Below are positions 48,129-62,245 of a DNA stretch of 64,000 bases, piece by piece. The notes under the pieces were generated by a model. The model saw only the letters and a list, made by a program, of their open reading frames with translations, ran no database searches and was not told the origin of the DNA. The DNA comes from Eopsaltria australis (lineage: Eukaryota > Chordata > Aves > Passeriformes > Petroicidae), in assembly GCA_034509425.1 (NCBI GenBank), contig JAVTVJ010000002.1, forward strand, positions 152,797 through 216,796, read 5' to 3'. The position numbers were made by a program, and so were the translations under genes. The first letter of the stretch is position 1; every line of letters begins with the position of its first letter.

Positions 48129-49142
48129 GAGGGGAAGTTGGCATCTGCCTTGTTGCAGACATGGTGCTGATTTTTTGCCCTCTCTGTTGAAGACACAAGG
48201 ATTTCCTTCTGAAGAACAGCTTAAAATAAGAGTTTTGGACTCCTGGTTTAATGTGCTAAGGACAAGCACCTGAAGCAGCTGTGTTATTGCCTGTTCTGGA
48301 CTGAGTTCTCTTTTGTATCCTTGGTCCATCCCAAAGGACCACAACTTCTCCTTTCTTGCAGACTTGATTTCTTTCTATAAATGTTTACAATTCAGATATT
48401 ACTGTTGCAGCGAGTAGAAAGGTCAGTGACTTTAATGCTTTCCTCTGGGATGCAGATGCAGAAGTGCTCCAACCCCTGCACACCTTCTTCCACTGTGTGA
48501 GAGATGCAGTTTCCCCAGGCAAGTCTACAGTGGTCTCTTAGTGTTTTCTTAGGGATTTATCCTGACACCAAAATCTCTGTTATTTTCTTGAATGCTTTGT
48601 ATTCTCAGGGACCTTCAGGGCTTTAAATTATGAAGTTGTTTCAAAGTATTAATTTGCTCTGTTAAACATTAAAAATAGCAAAGAAAAGGCCGCAGTTGAA
48701 TTTCTCATTGTGTGACTTGCAGAAATAAAACCAAACACGGGCTCATCTGAACCTATAGAGAGAGATGTGACCCAGGCTGGACGGCCCTGAAGAGTGATGC
48801 AATGGGTCTGCAGAGAGGTGCAAGGGAGTAAGTGTAGGGCTAAGGATCAAGGCAGGTGTAAGTACTACAGGAGGGGCAGAAAGCAACCCCTACATGGCTG
48901 TCTGCAGCTGGTGGGCCACCAGCATGATGGCCCAGGTGCCGCAGAACTGAATATGGATATGTGCTTTGGGAGGAGATCAGCTGCGAATTCCTGAGCTGTC
49001 CTCACCTGCTCCTTATGGGAGGACAGAGCCACCTGAGTGTGTGATGTCTGGTGCCTTGTCTGCACCTCACACTGCAAGGTGTTCATCACACCCTTCATCT
49101 CCTGAGCTGCTGAAAGTCCCACGAGCATTATCTCAGCACACA

Positions 49143-49600
49143 TGTGGGCTAAGTAATAGCCACAATTAACACACCTCTGTGTAATTAGAGAGCAGCACCT
49201 GGCCGTGCCTATGAGGCTTGAGCAGAAGCCAAGCTGTGTGGGTGGAGGGTTTCCCCAGAGGTCCTGGCAAACACGGGGCCAGGCGATGGATTGATTACAG
49301 CTGTGTGTGAGGGAGTTTAAAAATAGCTCTCCAGCTTTCCAGAGGAATGTATTTGTTATGGAGTCACTGAAAGGCTGTAGTAAGAGATCCAGGAGCAGCC
49401 TCTGGGAGCGAGCCAAGAGACAGAGCTTCTTCTGGGCACAGTGCTCCCTGGAAAGGCAGGCTTGGGCTGCTGAGCAAGGAACCTGCTCCTGTTTGTTTGC
49501 CCTCTGTGTTCAGGGAAACAAGACTCTGTGTATGTCTCATACGATAAATAAACACTGCTGCACCGAGGAAATGCTTGACGTATCATCCGTTGTATTGTAG
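49143..49600 (+). mobile_element. Possible solo LTR
   Basis: The segment has LTR-like organisation: a TATA-like GTTTAAAAATAG near 49320, about 220 bp of GC-richer sequence, then ATAAATAAACACTGC with AATAAA near 49546 and a short following tail. The upstream part (TAATAGCCACAATTAACACA, then GTGTAATTAGAGAGCAGCAC) resembles avian ERVL-type LTR starts. The ends and any target duplication are not clear, so the limits are approximate. Confidence 0.35.
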
Positions 49601-51785
49601 TGGAAACAACCTGGCAAGACCCCACTTATTTGCTAATCCTCGGGCCAGATGGAGGTAACAATATGTTTCAAATGTTAATTAACTACTTCATTATGTGTTT
49701 TTTTTCTGGTTTTAAATAAAAAACTAAGAAGGCTTGTTTAGCAAATATATTTACTGATGCATCCTGGTTCACTGCTCAAACCCACAAGATCTCAGCCTTA
49801 ACAGTGAAATTGTTAGCTTGGGTGTAACAGCAGAGCTGATCACTAACGTGGGGAGAACACAGCCAAAAATCTGCAAATGGACAAGGATCATGGCAGGGAA
49901 CTGAAATAAGGGACACACGTTCTGCCACTCTGCAAGAAAAGCAGGTTTCCACCTTTTAGATACACTGTTTAATTAACTGTTCATGATGGTGATGCATTAG
50001 AATGAAAGGGGCTCCCATGAGTGTGGAATAAATGCATAGGTTCAGGTGAGTGTTTTCCCAAATAAGATGCCTAAACCACATCTCCAGCATACACGCTAGG
50101 ATGGGTGGGAAAGAAGCAGTGGCATTCAGGTTGGTTAGGGCTGAAAATGTGTATGGCTTCCCTGGAGATCCCTTAAGAAGGAGCAAAATAGAAGCAAGGG
50201 TTATGCCAAGGGAAAAAAAAGGAGATGGAACTGCTGTGCAGGGTGGGGGGAGATGGTGGAGGCCAGGCCAGGGGGGATCCTGGTACAACATCACGGAGCT
50301 GCAGGGTTTGTAATCTCAGTGCTGTGATAAACTCCAGTGAAGTGCAGACTTGCCAGCACAGAGGAGCAGAGGCATTGGCCATGTGTGCAGTGAAAGGCAG
50401 GTTAGTCCCATTAGGAATGAGAGCTTGCTGAGACAGAGGGGAGTTGATTCAGATCTGTGGTTTACCCTACAGAAATCCCTGGGGTCACACAGCATGAGTG
50501 AAAGACCTGTTTGGGCCTACGAGGCAGTTGTTGGAAGACAAGTTGGGTTCTTATTTCAGGGATAAGTTTTTGGAGAGGGTCATGAGGAAAATAACTTTAA
50601 TTGCAAGCAGTAGGCATTTGCTTGGGTGTCTCTGAGTGACCAGAGCTCTTGCAGTGCTCTTTTGGCCTCATCTTTTGGCCACAGTGTGCTGCGGGTTTGC
50701 CTGCAGGGTTACATATGTTCAGGAAATGACAGAGAGGTAGATGTGTGGAGATATATCTTACTGTGTTGACTAGATGCAGGCAAGGATCAGGATGTCTGAA
50801 GGCTTTGTGCCTGCCTTTTGGGACCTTCTGCTAGTGGACAAATTCCTCCTTTTGGTGCATCTTACACCCCAGAAGCTGGCACAGAAAGCCAAGGTAAAAA
50901 AACATCCCTGCTGTAAATTGCACATCCTTCCAGTGGCACCAGCCTAGAGCTGTTACTTAGTCTCACATCTCAGGGAACAGATTTGCCTACTGCAAGGTGA
51001 CACATGGAGGAAGGGTTTCTCATAGCCACAAGAAGATGGTGTTCATCAGCTTCTAGACCTGCTGCAAGGAGGAGTCGGTTTGTAAGACAGAAGGAACAAA
51101 ATGAGGTCATATTTTTCCAAAGAAAACATGTTTTTTGAGTCTTGTATGATCAAGTAAATGCAGAAACACGATTGTGTCTTCTCAGGTTGAGCCTTGACTT
51201 CTATTTCCTGGAATAAGTGCATGCATGGAGGTCAAAGTGCTCCAAACTAGATGACATAACCTTTAAGCCTATAAATCAGCATTTTTGTGAGCACTGCATC
51301 AGATTTCTTTTGAGAAGAGCCTCTGAGCTATCTCAGAGCCATACAAATATTTCAGAATAATTATTTTATTTTTCTTATTTAAAAAAATTTAAGATTTGCT
51401 GCAACAAAATCGGTTTCATTTTGAGACTCCAGTGGGACATGTTTGTCCCTTTCCTGGCTTTTTCCATCATCCTCCCATAGAGTGAACACAACCTTGGGTG
51501 TGATTGCTCCCAGGAGCCCTGCCAACCACCCAGCATCCCTGGATGAACACTGGGAGCATCCCCCCACCATCCATCCCTCCTCTTCCTGTCCTTGAGCACC
51601 CAAGGAAAGGGACATGTGAGAAACATACCTGGGCACACAGAGAAGCAAAATAGTGCAAGATGCAATTTTAAGACATGGGTTAAGCAGTCACAGGGTGGTT
51701 AGATCACACTGCATTTCCACAAGCAATGGCACTTCTGCCCTGAGAAACAGCCTGTTGGTCAGATATCTGGCGTGCTGGGAAGCAG

Positions 51786-51829
51786 AGCTATATCTATCCT
51801 GGAAATAAGCTATATCTATCCTGGAAATA
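51786..51829. repeat. Perfect 22-bp tandem duplication
   Basis: Two identical 22-bp units that begin AGCTATATCTATCCTGG lie at 51786-51807 and 51808-51829. Perfect identity suggests a recent origin. Confidence 0.92.
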
Positions 51830-54800
51830 GTGGTGTCAACAGGTTCAAAACACTAGGAATAGCAAGTTGCAAGTTTACTTTAGGTGTATCAGTGCCTGGG
51901 CATGCCATGTTTTGGAAACATCGCAGCAAGGCGAGCTTTGAGAAGGAATTTGCAGGCAAATATGATATCTGCAGGTTATGTTTTTCTGGAGTGGCCTTCA
52001 TCTTATTCCTTTTTTTAGGGGGAAAAAAAGTACAAATGAAGATAAAAATAGAGGATTTATGTTGGCTAAGCAGCCCTGAAAGGGCTGGAAGAGAAAACCC
52101 AAACAGCAGACATGTTGCTTAAAAAAACCAATTTCATGATATTTCAGAAAATCTGAATTTTTCCATCGCTGCCTTCAGTTACATAAAGGCCTTTCATATA
52201 CCCAGGTCTGTTGATCTCTGATAAAATTGCACAAAGGAGGCAGCTCATTAACTCTCATTCTGCACTGAGCATGTTTTGATGTGCAGATTGCTGACAGCAC
52301 AAAAAATCCTTTCTGACTGTGTATGTAGGGATAATAGCAGTATTGATAATGGGTACCTGCTGCAGGCAAAACACAGGGGATCCCCCATCTCCTCAGCATT
52401 TCATCTCAGGAGTAATGACCAGGGAACGTGAAGAGTGATTGTGGAGTTAAACCTAATACAAAGCTCCTGTAATTCAAAGCCCATTACAGCGTCTCAAGTC
52501 AGACTCTTGAAATAAACACCAGCTTTTAAAAGTTCCTGCTATCACTAGCTAGTTATTGATTAAAATAATGATACATTTTGTTTTTATAAAGGCTTTCAAG
52601 CTCTCTTGTGTACAGAAGACTTCTCAAACATTTAACAATTCCAGGCATGAACAGTTTATTCAAACATTTAGTTTGCAATGCTGGAGACTACAAAGAGCTG
52701 TTGTGTTGGTGTGGAGAGGCAGAGAGCCAAACTAACTCACCTGCTTCAGTCAACTGAACTGGATGGAATTAAATAGCATAAGCAATAAGAAAGTTACATT
52801 TAATGGATAATTTTTAAACTAGAGGATGTTAGACATCAAAGCTGGTATCTTTTGTAAGAGAAATTGTTGGCAGCACTCCTAAGTGCATGAATGATGGGCG
52901 TGCAACTTCTGTGGTTGGGCTTTGATTTCTTTCTCTCTGCTCCAAAATCATGAAGGATCATGGAGAGAAGTAAAATAGTTCCATTAGAGCTAAATGCTGG
53001 TGTTCACTGAAAGAACAAATATAGAAAGCAAACAAAAAATGCATTGCCATGATGCCTTGGGTGCTTCATTGTCCTAGCTAGAGTCCTTCTCTCCCCCTAA
53101 ACTAGGAGAAGATGGTTTCAGGCCCACTTAAGGTGGGATCAGTTTGCCTCTAGATATAAACATGATGGCCCTGTAGCTGTGTGCAGTGATAGAGCATGGC
53201 TGTGCAGTTCTGGGGGGCTGTTGCTAAGCCACAGCTAATCCACCCCACCAGAGCTGCTGGGCCAGCAGAGACCACGGTCTACCCTTCCCTCTCCCCTGCA
53301 CTGCCACAAAGCCAAAGCCCAGTGAGTACCCACCCCAGCACCCTGTGTGCTGAGAGGCTTGTGAGGAGGCACACCTGCAGGGATTGACCCCGGGATCATA
53401 GCAGAGAAGTGGTGATTGCACAGGGACCTCCCCAGTCCCTGAAAATCACAGTCATGCTGGTGCTCTCCAAGCACAGCACTGGAATGGGCTGCTTTGCTCC
53501 TGCTCACAGTGCTTGCTGGTGCCCTGGCACTTGCTCTGGGCTGGCACAGCCCTGCTGCAGAGGAGACAAACAGCCAGGGACTGCATCTGTGCTGCCTACA
53601 TTCCCAACTCAATGGGTCCAAAAAACTTGGTCTCTATGAATGGCAGTCAAAATTAGACCTAAGGAAAGTTCAGCTTTAATGTCAAGTGCCACTGTTTCAT
53701 TATGTGGATTTTTCAGAGCTGCAGCCAAATCGGTCCAGTGCTGCTTAATTGCTTAATATGATAAATTATGTCCTTTGCCAACTGCTTGCCTAATTATGTA
53801 TTTTATTCCTTGTAAACATCAGCTCTGAGACGATGGAAGGGAGGCCATGCAGAGTTTCCACAGCCAATCTGATGGGCTGGAGTACAGCAGCCATTTCTGC
53901 AGCTATATTTATCTTCCTCTCATCAATGTGACTGACAAGGACCTCCAAGAAGTTATCTTTTATACCCCACTTTTCAAAATGAGGACTCTCTTTGTCACTT
54001 GTCCAGGGAAGCTGTTTTTGAAGCTGCTATAAAAGGTTGTTTATCTCATCTCCCAAGGACTTGCATATTTTCACAAAATATCACTTGGTCTCTTGCCATG
54101 TTTTCGGTCCAGAGTGTCAGAGGCCAGGCCAGCTTTGGGCAAGAACTGGGAGGCTCCTCTCTGTCTGAACTCCTCCTGCATCACACCAAGACACATAATT
54201 TTTGGGGTTTTTTGGTGGATTTCAGTTAGGACCAAGCAATTCTGACGAACTAGAAAAATATTGTTTCTGAAGCCACTAAAAGTTGAATTTCAGGTCTGGC
54301 CAAGTTTAAGTTTTTAAGCTGGAAGTAGAGGGACAGGTTGGAGATGGACTGCACGTGATGGTGCTGAGCACTCTGCAGCCCAGAAGGGCAGCAGCCTGCA
54401 GCCCTTGGGAGCTCACAACATGATGGGTGTGAGCAGAGGGACTGCCTGTGACCGGCGCTCCAGAGGAAGGGGCAGGGGTAACTGAGTATGGTTTGTGTGA
54501 CCTCAGCACAGCTCTAACCCCATTCCTCTTGTCAGGCAGCTGCTCCAGAGCAGCACTGGTGGAAGAGGCAGGACCAAATGTGTCCCCACTACCACCGAGC
54601 CTCAGGGGTTTGCTTACACCCCTGGAAAACACTCCCATCCAGCAGTGCCTCGTGAACAGAATACAGCTGTCATCTACAGACACTCTATTGAGCTTCATAC
54701 ATATTAATGTTCATACACTGACTGCTCATTCTCATCTGCTTTAATAGAAAGATAAGCTGAATTCCTTATTTTGCTCTGCAGTGGGAGTTGTATTTGAAGC

Positions 54801-57800
54801 AGTGCATTTTCCTGCTGTGTTCCTGCTACGTTTGAATTAAACTTGGTCACAATAGTAAAAAGAAAGCATCAACCTCTACATAAAATCGATTTGTACCAAG
54901 GAAGGTGTATAATGCTTCAAAGTACTTCAAAGTGGTGATCATTAGAAAGAACTATTTGAGACATTACAGATGAGGAGAAAAGCATCCAAGTAATTTGTAT
55001 CAGCGCTGTAAAATATAAATGTCTCTATTTCATTTGTCAGCTGCTGAAAACAAAAGGTGTTTGACTTCACAGGATTTAATATCAGTTTAGATTTTTTCCT
55101 TCTGATAATGCACAAGATAAACCATGCCTGGTTGACTTTTGAGACCACAGTTCCCCTCTTCTGATACACTGTACTTTGTTAAAAGAGAGCAGATCAGAGA
55201 AATGAAGACCAGAGGTCCATTTACAGAAGTCTGTATACAAAATGAGGCCAAAACTGCAGAAAAACTATCAGAGCCACATGTGACAGCTGAACAACCCTGC
55301 ACACAATTAGGATAAAAGGGCAGCTCCCCCTGGGCAGCAACTGCATGATGGATGGCTGCAGCTCACTGCACTGCAGCTGCACAAGAACCTTTGCTATCTT
55401 TTTTATGCACATTCATTTCATGTGAATGGAGGCCACGCTTCCTGTGTTGAAAAGAACATTAAAATATATTTCCACAGAAATTCCAAAAGTTACTAGATTT
55501 ATTCTTGCATATTGTGAGTGATATTTATGTGCTTCCCACCTTTTTTCTTCTTTCCTCCTTTTGTCCCTTTTTCTGTAAGAGCTGAATAATTCATCATAGA
55601 AAGAAGCACATGGATTTTCATCTTTTATTTTAGTAAAACAATACTTCAAAGAAAGCAGTGTCAGAGGTTTGCTTGTTATGACTCAGATTTATGGAAAAGA
55701 CACTGCAAAGTCTCTGGGATCTCATTTTAGCACGGACATATTTGTAGGTCTACTCTCAGTCTTATGCTTTCTCAATATAAGCTTGTAAAAATTATCCTTA
55801 AACTTAAGGAATTCTGCCACTAAAAACTCTGTATAATTTGACCAAAAATATCATAAGATCATGTATTTTCATTCTCTAGTCACAGCAGAAATTTCTTTGA
55901 TGTTTTATTTGCTTTTTTGGGAGGGGGGGGGCATGTGTTAAGTTCATGCTGAATAACTTAGTAACCTTCATCAAAATCAGCTGAGAACTCTTCAGCTGAG
56001 GAAATGATGCATTTTTGGAGACTTTCATAGCAATAAAACTGCTGATGCAAGATTCAAAAGCTTTATCTTTTTGCTTTCAGCCGCACTTAAAAAGCAAGCT
56101 ATGCTTGTGGGAGAAGATCAGGAGTTCCAAAATTCTCAGTTTAGAAGGCTGACAGTGCAGTGCTTCACGTGGGACCAACACTAAAAGCAAACGTATCATC
56201 TTCAGAGAGAAGGCTTTGGTCAGCATCAATTGACTTCCAAGGGCTCTCCTCTGTCCACTGTGACATTTAGCTCTTAAATCTGTCTGACTCTTGAGGTTCC
56301 CAATAACCTCCCATAAATGTATATCCCACTTGGAAAGTGTAAAAACAGCGGGTTCCTACCAAAATGTGAATCTCGTGCTTCTAACAGGACTGGCTGGAGT
56401 GAAAAGGTCTGGGGGAGTGAGGACCTGTGACACACAGACACAGCAGGGAACCTCTGCTGACCATACAGGCTGGGAAATGCTGCTGGTAAAGCTTGCAAAT
56501 TCAGATGAGGTAAATGGCAAATTGTCCAGAAAAGCAGGGTATGCATGGGTCCCACAGCAGAGATGCAGAATTTGGGTAGGAGATGCTATAGGTAGGAGCC
56601 TTTCCTTAGAGTTTTCCCTCCTGTTTGCCCATGCCATAGAATAGTCCTGTTTTTCATACTTTCAGGAATTAGATCAGTGTTGGAGTCTTTGTTGTGTAGC
56701 TCTTCAAGACAAAGTGCCAGATGAATGGAGAAGTCTGAAATAATGTCTCTGCAGCAGTAGAAATGATTCCTTCTACCTTTGCAGCCCACGAGCTGTGGGA
56801 TGTTAAGCACAAGGAATGTTTCTGGCAGGGGGAGGCTCCCACACCAGCTTCTCCAGGTCCCACACAATGTCTTGGCAAGGCTAAACCTGACAGGGATCAG
56901 CTCAGAGCCTCAAGGGGTAGCTTTGTTTGGGTTTTGGCTCTGCTGTTGTCAGGTGAGTACAACACATACTTGGATATTCATTGCACATCATAAGTACCAT
57001 CTCCTTTTTTGAATATTTACCTTTTAAACTATACTGTTTAAAGTCCTATTTTTTTCTCCTAAAAGGTAGCAAATTCTGCTCACCTCCTGCTTCTTTGAGC
57101 ATTACTGGCATTTGTCAGGGATCTGACACACTCAAGTGCATTGCTCTTCAAGGCACAGAGATTCAGCTCTCCACTGAGAGCTATTATTTAGGGCTCAATT
57201 AATCTTTTGTCCATGTTTTTCCTTCAGCAGCTCAGCAAAGCTCCTTGCAGTGCACACTATGCTGTGTGGTGGATTGTTACAAGGACTGTGCTGGCCTTTG
57301 TCTAATACACCAGCTTGTCTCACTCTCTCCTGGATTATCTTCTGACCCAGCAGTCCTTATCCAGCCATAGCTGTGCCCAGGATTTCTCAGAGCCAGCAGT
57401 GCATATGGTGTTTATATAGGCTCAGAGGGGAACCCTCTGTTGCGAGTTCCTAAGGGTTGACAGGGCCTTTTGTGTCCTCCTTATGCTTTGCATGTGAATT
57501 TTGTATTGTTTCCAGACAAAGTGAGACTCAGTTGTGCATGGTGTCTGGAGCCCAATACATTTTTTACTTTCTTTCTCTTGGAATTGCAATGTGAAAAATG
57601 GTTGATGCCCTTTTTAGAAGAAGCTGAGCTGATTTATCTGACTTCAGTGGTGTTACGTGGGCAGTGAATGGAGCCCCTTGTGCTTGCAGGACAGTGGAGG
57701 GTTTGGAGCAGGGCTGTAGGCTCAAGCCAAAGGCCAGCTGTGACCAACCTTGATTTTTCTCACCCAACAAATTTTCCAGCTATATCAGCTGGGGTTTTTT

Positions 57801-59652
57801 AATGGAAAACTGCAGGCTTTTGTGAAGGTTCAGCAGTACATTTGAGGGAAGGCTCTTACCCCCTTAAGGAGCAACTGAAGCACATTTTGAAGCAAACACA
57901 CTTCAGCAAAATGCCCACAAATACTGCAATGAGGGAAGAGTCTTTAGAAAATCTAAATTTGGATTGATAAACTTTGGTTTGGTGTGGCTCTTACTTTGAG
58001 ACTTACCGAAAAATGAATGCTATGTGGGTGGTGTTCAGTACTATTTAACAACTTCTGAATTTTCCCTTGTAAAAGTAGATAATTTATTTTCTTCCAGGCT
58101 GGGGTGAAAACTGGGTTATCCTGAGCCATGAGTGGCAGGTGGGCAAGTCTCTGTGCCACTTTCATCTGGCATCAGCAGTACACCTCAGTGCATTCCTTCT
58201 CAGGTGAGTGCAACTGGGGTTTGTGCTCACCTCTTAAATAAACAAAAAAATCAATTAAGTATTTAGTCTTTGTGACTGTGGCAACTTCTTAAGTTGTTTG
58301 TAATCTCATGCTTCTTTTCTGACCAATTTTATGCACGTTTTATGCAACAGAAAGCAGAAGCATTTTGATCTATCAAGCAGAGATGAGTGCCCTTCCCCAT
58401 GCAGCATCCAGTTGTGTCTGAGCCAGTTAGGTCTTCTTTTAAATGCTGTCACCCTTCTTACATAAATAAATGCCCAAGAGAGAATGAGGGAGGCAGGGGA
58501 CAAAAAAATATTTAGGTGTGGATATTCATGTAGAAATGCTCAAGGGTACCTTTGAGGTAAGGAAACATGCAATTTCTGACTGCCATTCCCTCTGTTCCCT
58601 TGCCTGGGGCTTGTTTCACCCTACTTATGTGAAGCACAGAGCCTAAGCTCTAGACTGAAAGCAAATGGGCCAGAGAAACCAAAAATCTAGGAGAAAGTTA
58701 GTCTGACTTGTAATGCCTGTGGGAAATCACTATGGTGGGAAAGCTAGTTCTTCTCCTCCTTGCATTTTCTAATTGCAAACTGTCCCATCCTTCACCTTCT
58801 TTGTTCTCACTTTGCTTGATAGACAAAAGAGCAGGTCCTGCTCCCCCAGAGGGTTCTGGTACTCCCACCAAGCCAGCTTCTCCTGGGCTTTGCCTCTAGA
58901 AGGGAGCTGAGCAGGAGTGCTTGGAAAATGGGATTCCCATCTGGGGTACCCAGGAAAAAACACAAAATGTTGGGAAGCTGTCCTGTGCTGAGGGTCAAAC
59001 GGGATTTCCAATTCCCCTGAGGGTGTGTGCATTCCCTACCCCTCAACATGCAGGAATAATGGAAAATACAGGACATGTATAACACAGCCACTGTGGGTGT
59101 GAAAGGGAATGGTAGGCTCCCAGTCCTGGGGGTGAAGGCTCCCCAACCTCTCAGTGGTTGTGCTTGATATCACCAGAAACCACCAGGGCATGAGATCCAA
59201 TGATGCATCTTGTGTCCAGACTGTTTGTGGTCAAAAAGGAGGGCGAGAGACCACACAGAGGCTCCTGTAGGAGGAACACAGAGAGTAAGGACATTCTTGT
59301 GCTTGCAAGGAACCACATCTTTGATCTCAGGTGTATTCTCACTTCAAGGAGGTGTGTTGGTAAAGGGTCGCTCTGCATGCCAAGGCTGAAGTTTGCTTCT
59401 CCTTTTGCATCTGATAAGAATGGCTTCCCCCATTCCAAGAAAAGCCAGCTCCTTTGAGAGATCCCATAAGCACAATGAGTATTTATTTTTTCCAGGTGCC
59501 AGCCTTGCAGCTGGATATAAGGTGGGAAAGAACTTGCCTTGTCATCATGGCTTAAAACCACTCTGATAAGAGATCCACAAGATCTCTACTGTCTCTGACT
59601 TAGCAGACTGGTCTTTCAGCATCAAGTTTCACCCACCCCAGGAGCACCCTGT

Positions 59653-59710
59653 GGACTGGTGGGACATCAGCCTGGTGGGATGGGACTGGTGGGACATCAG
59701 CCTGGGGAAT
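59653..59710. repeat. 30-bp tandem duplication
   Basis: A 30-bp unit beginning GGACTGGTGGGACATCAGCC at 59653 repeats at 59683. The second copy diverges after about 24 bases. Confidence 0.88.
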
Positions 59711-61798
59711 GGAGATGATCCCCTCAACTTCCTTTGCCATGGATGGTAGCACTAGGGAATGTGGGGAAGAATGCAGCCTAAAACAAGCACAAGTTAACCT
59801 AGACCCTGCCTGTTCATCTCCCCATCCCATCTCTTAAGCACCAGCACCAGCCCTGGCTCTGCCCAGAGGAAATGTTCCCAAGCAGGGACTGCTCTCCCTG
59901 TGTTAAATAGACACCCGTGGGGTCTCTGTAGTGGTTTGTGTGTCTACTGTCACAGCTCCTTGGTTTCATACTTAAATTAAGGTATCTGATGAATACTTGG
60001 ATCCCTTTGATTTTTCTCTTCCCCTGCTCTGTTTTCTCCTTTGTTCAAAGCTCTGGTAATTCTCTGTATCACCTGGTCCCCTGAGCAACTGCTCATTTCA
60101 TCTTGGGAAGGAAATTAATTTAGCAGTGTTTTTTCAATTCTTATCCTATGCCAGATAATCTGAATAATGTATGTGCTACCAAAGCCATTTGTAATTAGTC
60201 CATTGTGCTGCTAAACAAAATCTTAGGACCCAGGGTTTTTATAACAGCAGGTAGGAAGGATTTTGGCAGCTAGGAGGGCTTTTGTTACTGATTTTTTTCT
60301 GTGCTTCACTTTTTTGGTCATATGCTCTTTATCTCTGGTATTATCTGACTGGTTGATAGTTTTCATTTCTAAAGAAGAAAATCACTCTGTGAATCCATGA
60401 TAAGAAAAGGCCTCAGATAATGAATCTTCTGATTTATTTCTCATAGGTTCATAACCGTGTTCCAGTCCTAAAGATATTTACCAGTCAATTTTAGTGTTTG
60501 TTCTCTTTCTCTCTTAGTCTGGATTCCGAAATCAAGATTATCAGCCATTATCCAGGAATGCTCTGAGAAGCCTTTCCTGATAAATCAAAAAAACATTTAT
60601 ACTTCCAAAATGGCCTTTTCAGTTCCAAGAGAGAGCAAAAACTATTTGAGGTACATGCTCCATTAGCCCAGTTATGGTTATTAACTACATTTAGACTAAC
60701 AGTTTCAGCTAATAAGATGCAAAGTTTGAGCCTCAGGATCATTTCTAGTAGTGAAGAAAATATGAATATTTATCAGGGTGGAAATCTAGATCTTTTAAAA
60801 GGAAGAAAAAGTAAAAAAAAAAGCAAAAGCTTAAAAAAAACAGAAGAAAAAAAGCAGCTGATCATGTACCTGAGTTAAAATACTGACCTAAATGGGCAGG
60901 TTTTCACCCTGAATCTTTTTCCTTATGTTTCCTTTTAATTCCTAAAGAAGAAGACATAAGGATGATGCTAAATGCAGGGCTGTACAGTTTTCAAAGTTCC
61001 CTGTGGTATCACAGGCCAGGTTCCTGCCCCTCTGCTTTACCTGCACCAGGGAGATGGACGTTGTCTGGTGAAGGGCACAGCACCGTCAGCCCCTTGTGAG
61101 GCCAGAAAAGTTTTTTGTTGCTAAAAACACTTGTCCTGCTGCACAAGCAACCTGCATCTCACACTGCCCTTTGGGACAGCATGTGTTAAATTGCTTGTGA
61201 AAGCTTGAGCAGAGACAGGGAAGAGTTTTAGAAAGTTGAGGACCAGCTGGGCACATTTCTGCTTTCTCCCCTTTGACATCTGGTAGGAGTTTTTTCCATG
61301 CCCTGGATATGCTGGCTTGTTAATGAACTCAGGTGCAGGGCAGCAGCTTGCCTGATGAAAATAAGTAATTATATTTCACTTTCCCTGACTGGAATTTTGA
61401 TTGCCACAGACATGATTAATAGGATTTTCTGACCATTGCTTAAAGAAAGCTTTAACTCCTAGGAAATAATTTATTATATGGGAACTGTAACCAGGCTTTA
61501 AACCATCAGCAAAGCTGAGGGATAGTGAAAGACTGAGGGAGCAGTATCATGAGAGGAGGGCTGACATCTTATAATCGTCTTGGAGAATAAGCTGATGGGA
61601 AAGGACACAAACAGCCCAGTGGCAAACTGGACACACTGGATCACGTGGAGCTGCAAGGCATGGATATTTTTCAGGGAACTGGGAAATAAAATCGGATCTG
61701 CGATATCTTGGAGGAAGTAATACCACCCCTCCTTTTGGATAGTTTGGGGAGGAGTTAACATGAGCCAGATGTTCATTTATCAAATATCTTTATTACAG

Positions 61799-62245
61799 CA
61801 ATCAAACACAGTTGAATAAACCATAGCTGAGTGTTGGTATACCAAGCATTAAGGAATTGTACTGTGTTCTCAGAAAGCACGTTAAAAAAATAAGCATTTC
61901 ATCTTCTTCATGCTTGAAATATCTAACACTCAATTTTGAATTGGCACTGTGGGAAGAAGCAGCACTCAAGGGTAGAAGTTCTGGGGACCATGGTTTCCAT
62001 TTACAGCTGTGCAGTTTTCCCATGCATGACATGCTGCTTGTGGGGAAGTCTGTCTTAACCCACACAACTCCAGTGGCACTGGAGCTATTCAAGCCTGGTT
62101 TTGAGGAAGTAGGGCCTTGCAACAACCTGATTTTGGTAACCAGGAAAGTGCTAACTTTGGCAGGAGCTTCCCCTGCGCTGGGGGTGCCCATGGAACCCTG
62201 AATCATTGGGACATCTCCTAGAGGGAGCAAGCAGCACTGGGGCAG
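61799..62245 (+). other. Possible exon of an unannotated transcript
   Basis: On the plus strand a plausible acceptor (ATCTTTATTACAG, AG at 61797-61798) and a strong donor (CAG|GTAAGG, GT at 62246) bound 447 bases. Inside is an open frame of 114 codons (61857-62201) ending before the donor. The opposite strand has a 142-codon frame (61802-62230). On the minus strand AATAAA occurs at 61794-61789, just past the end of that frame. I recognise neither product. It could be a lncRNA exon, the end of a minus-strand transcript, or chance. Confidence 0.25.
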
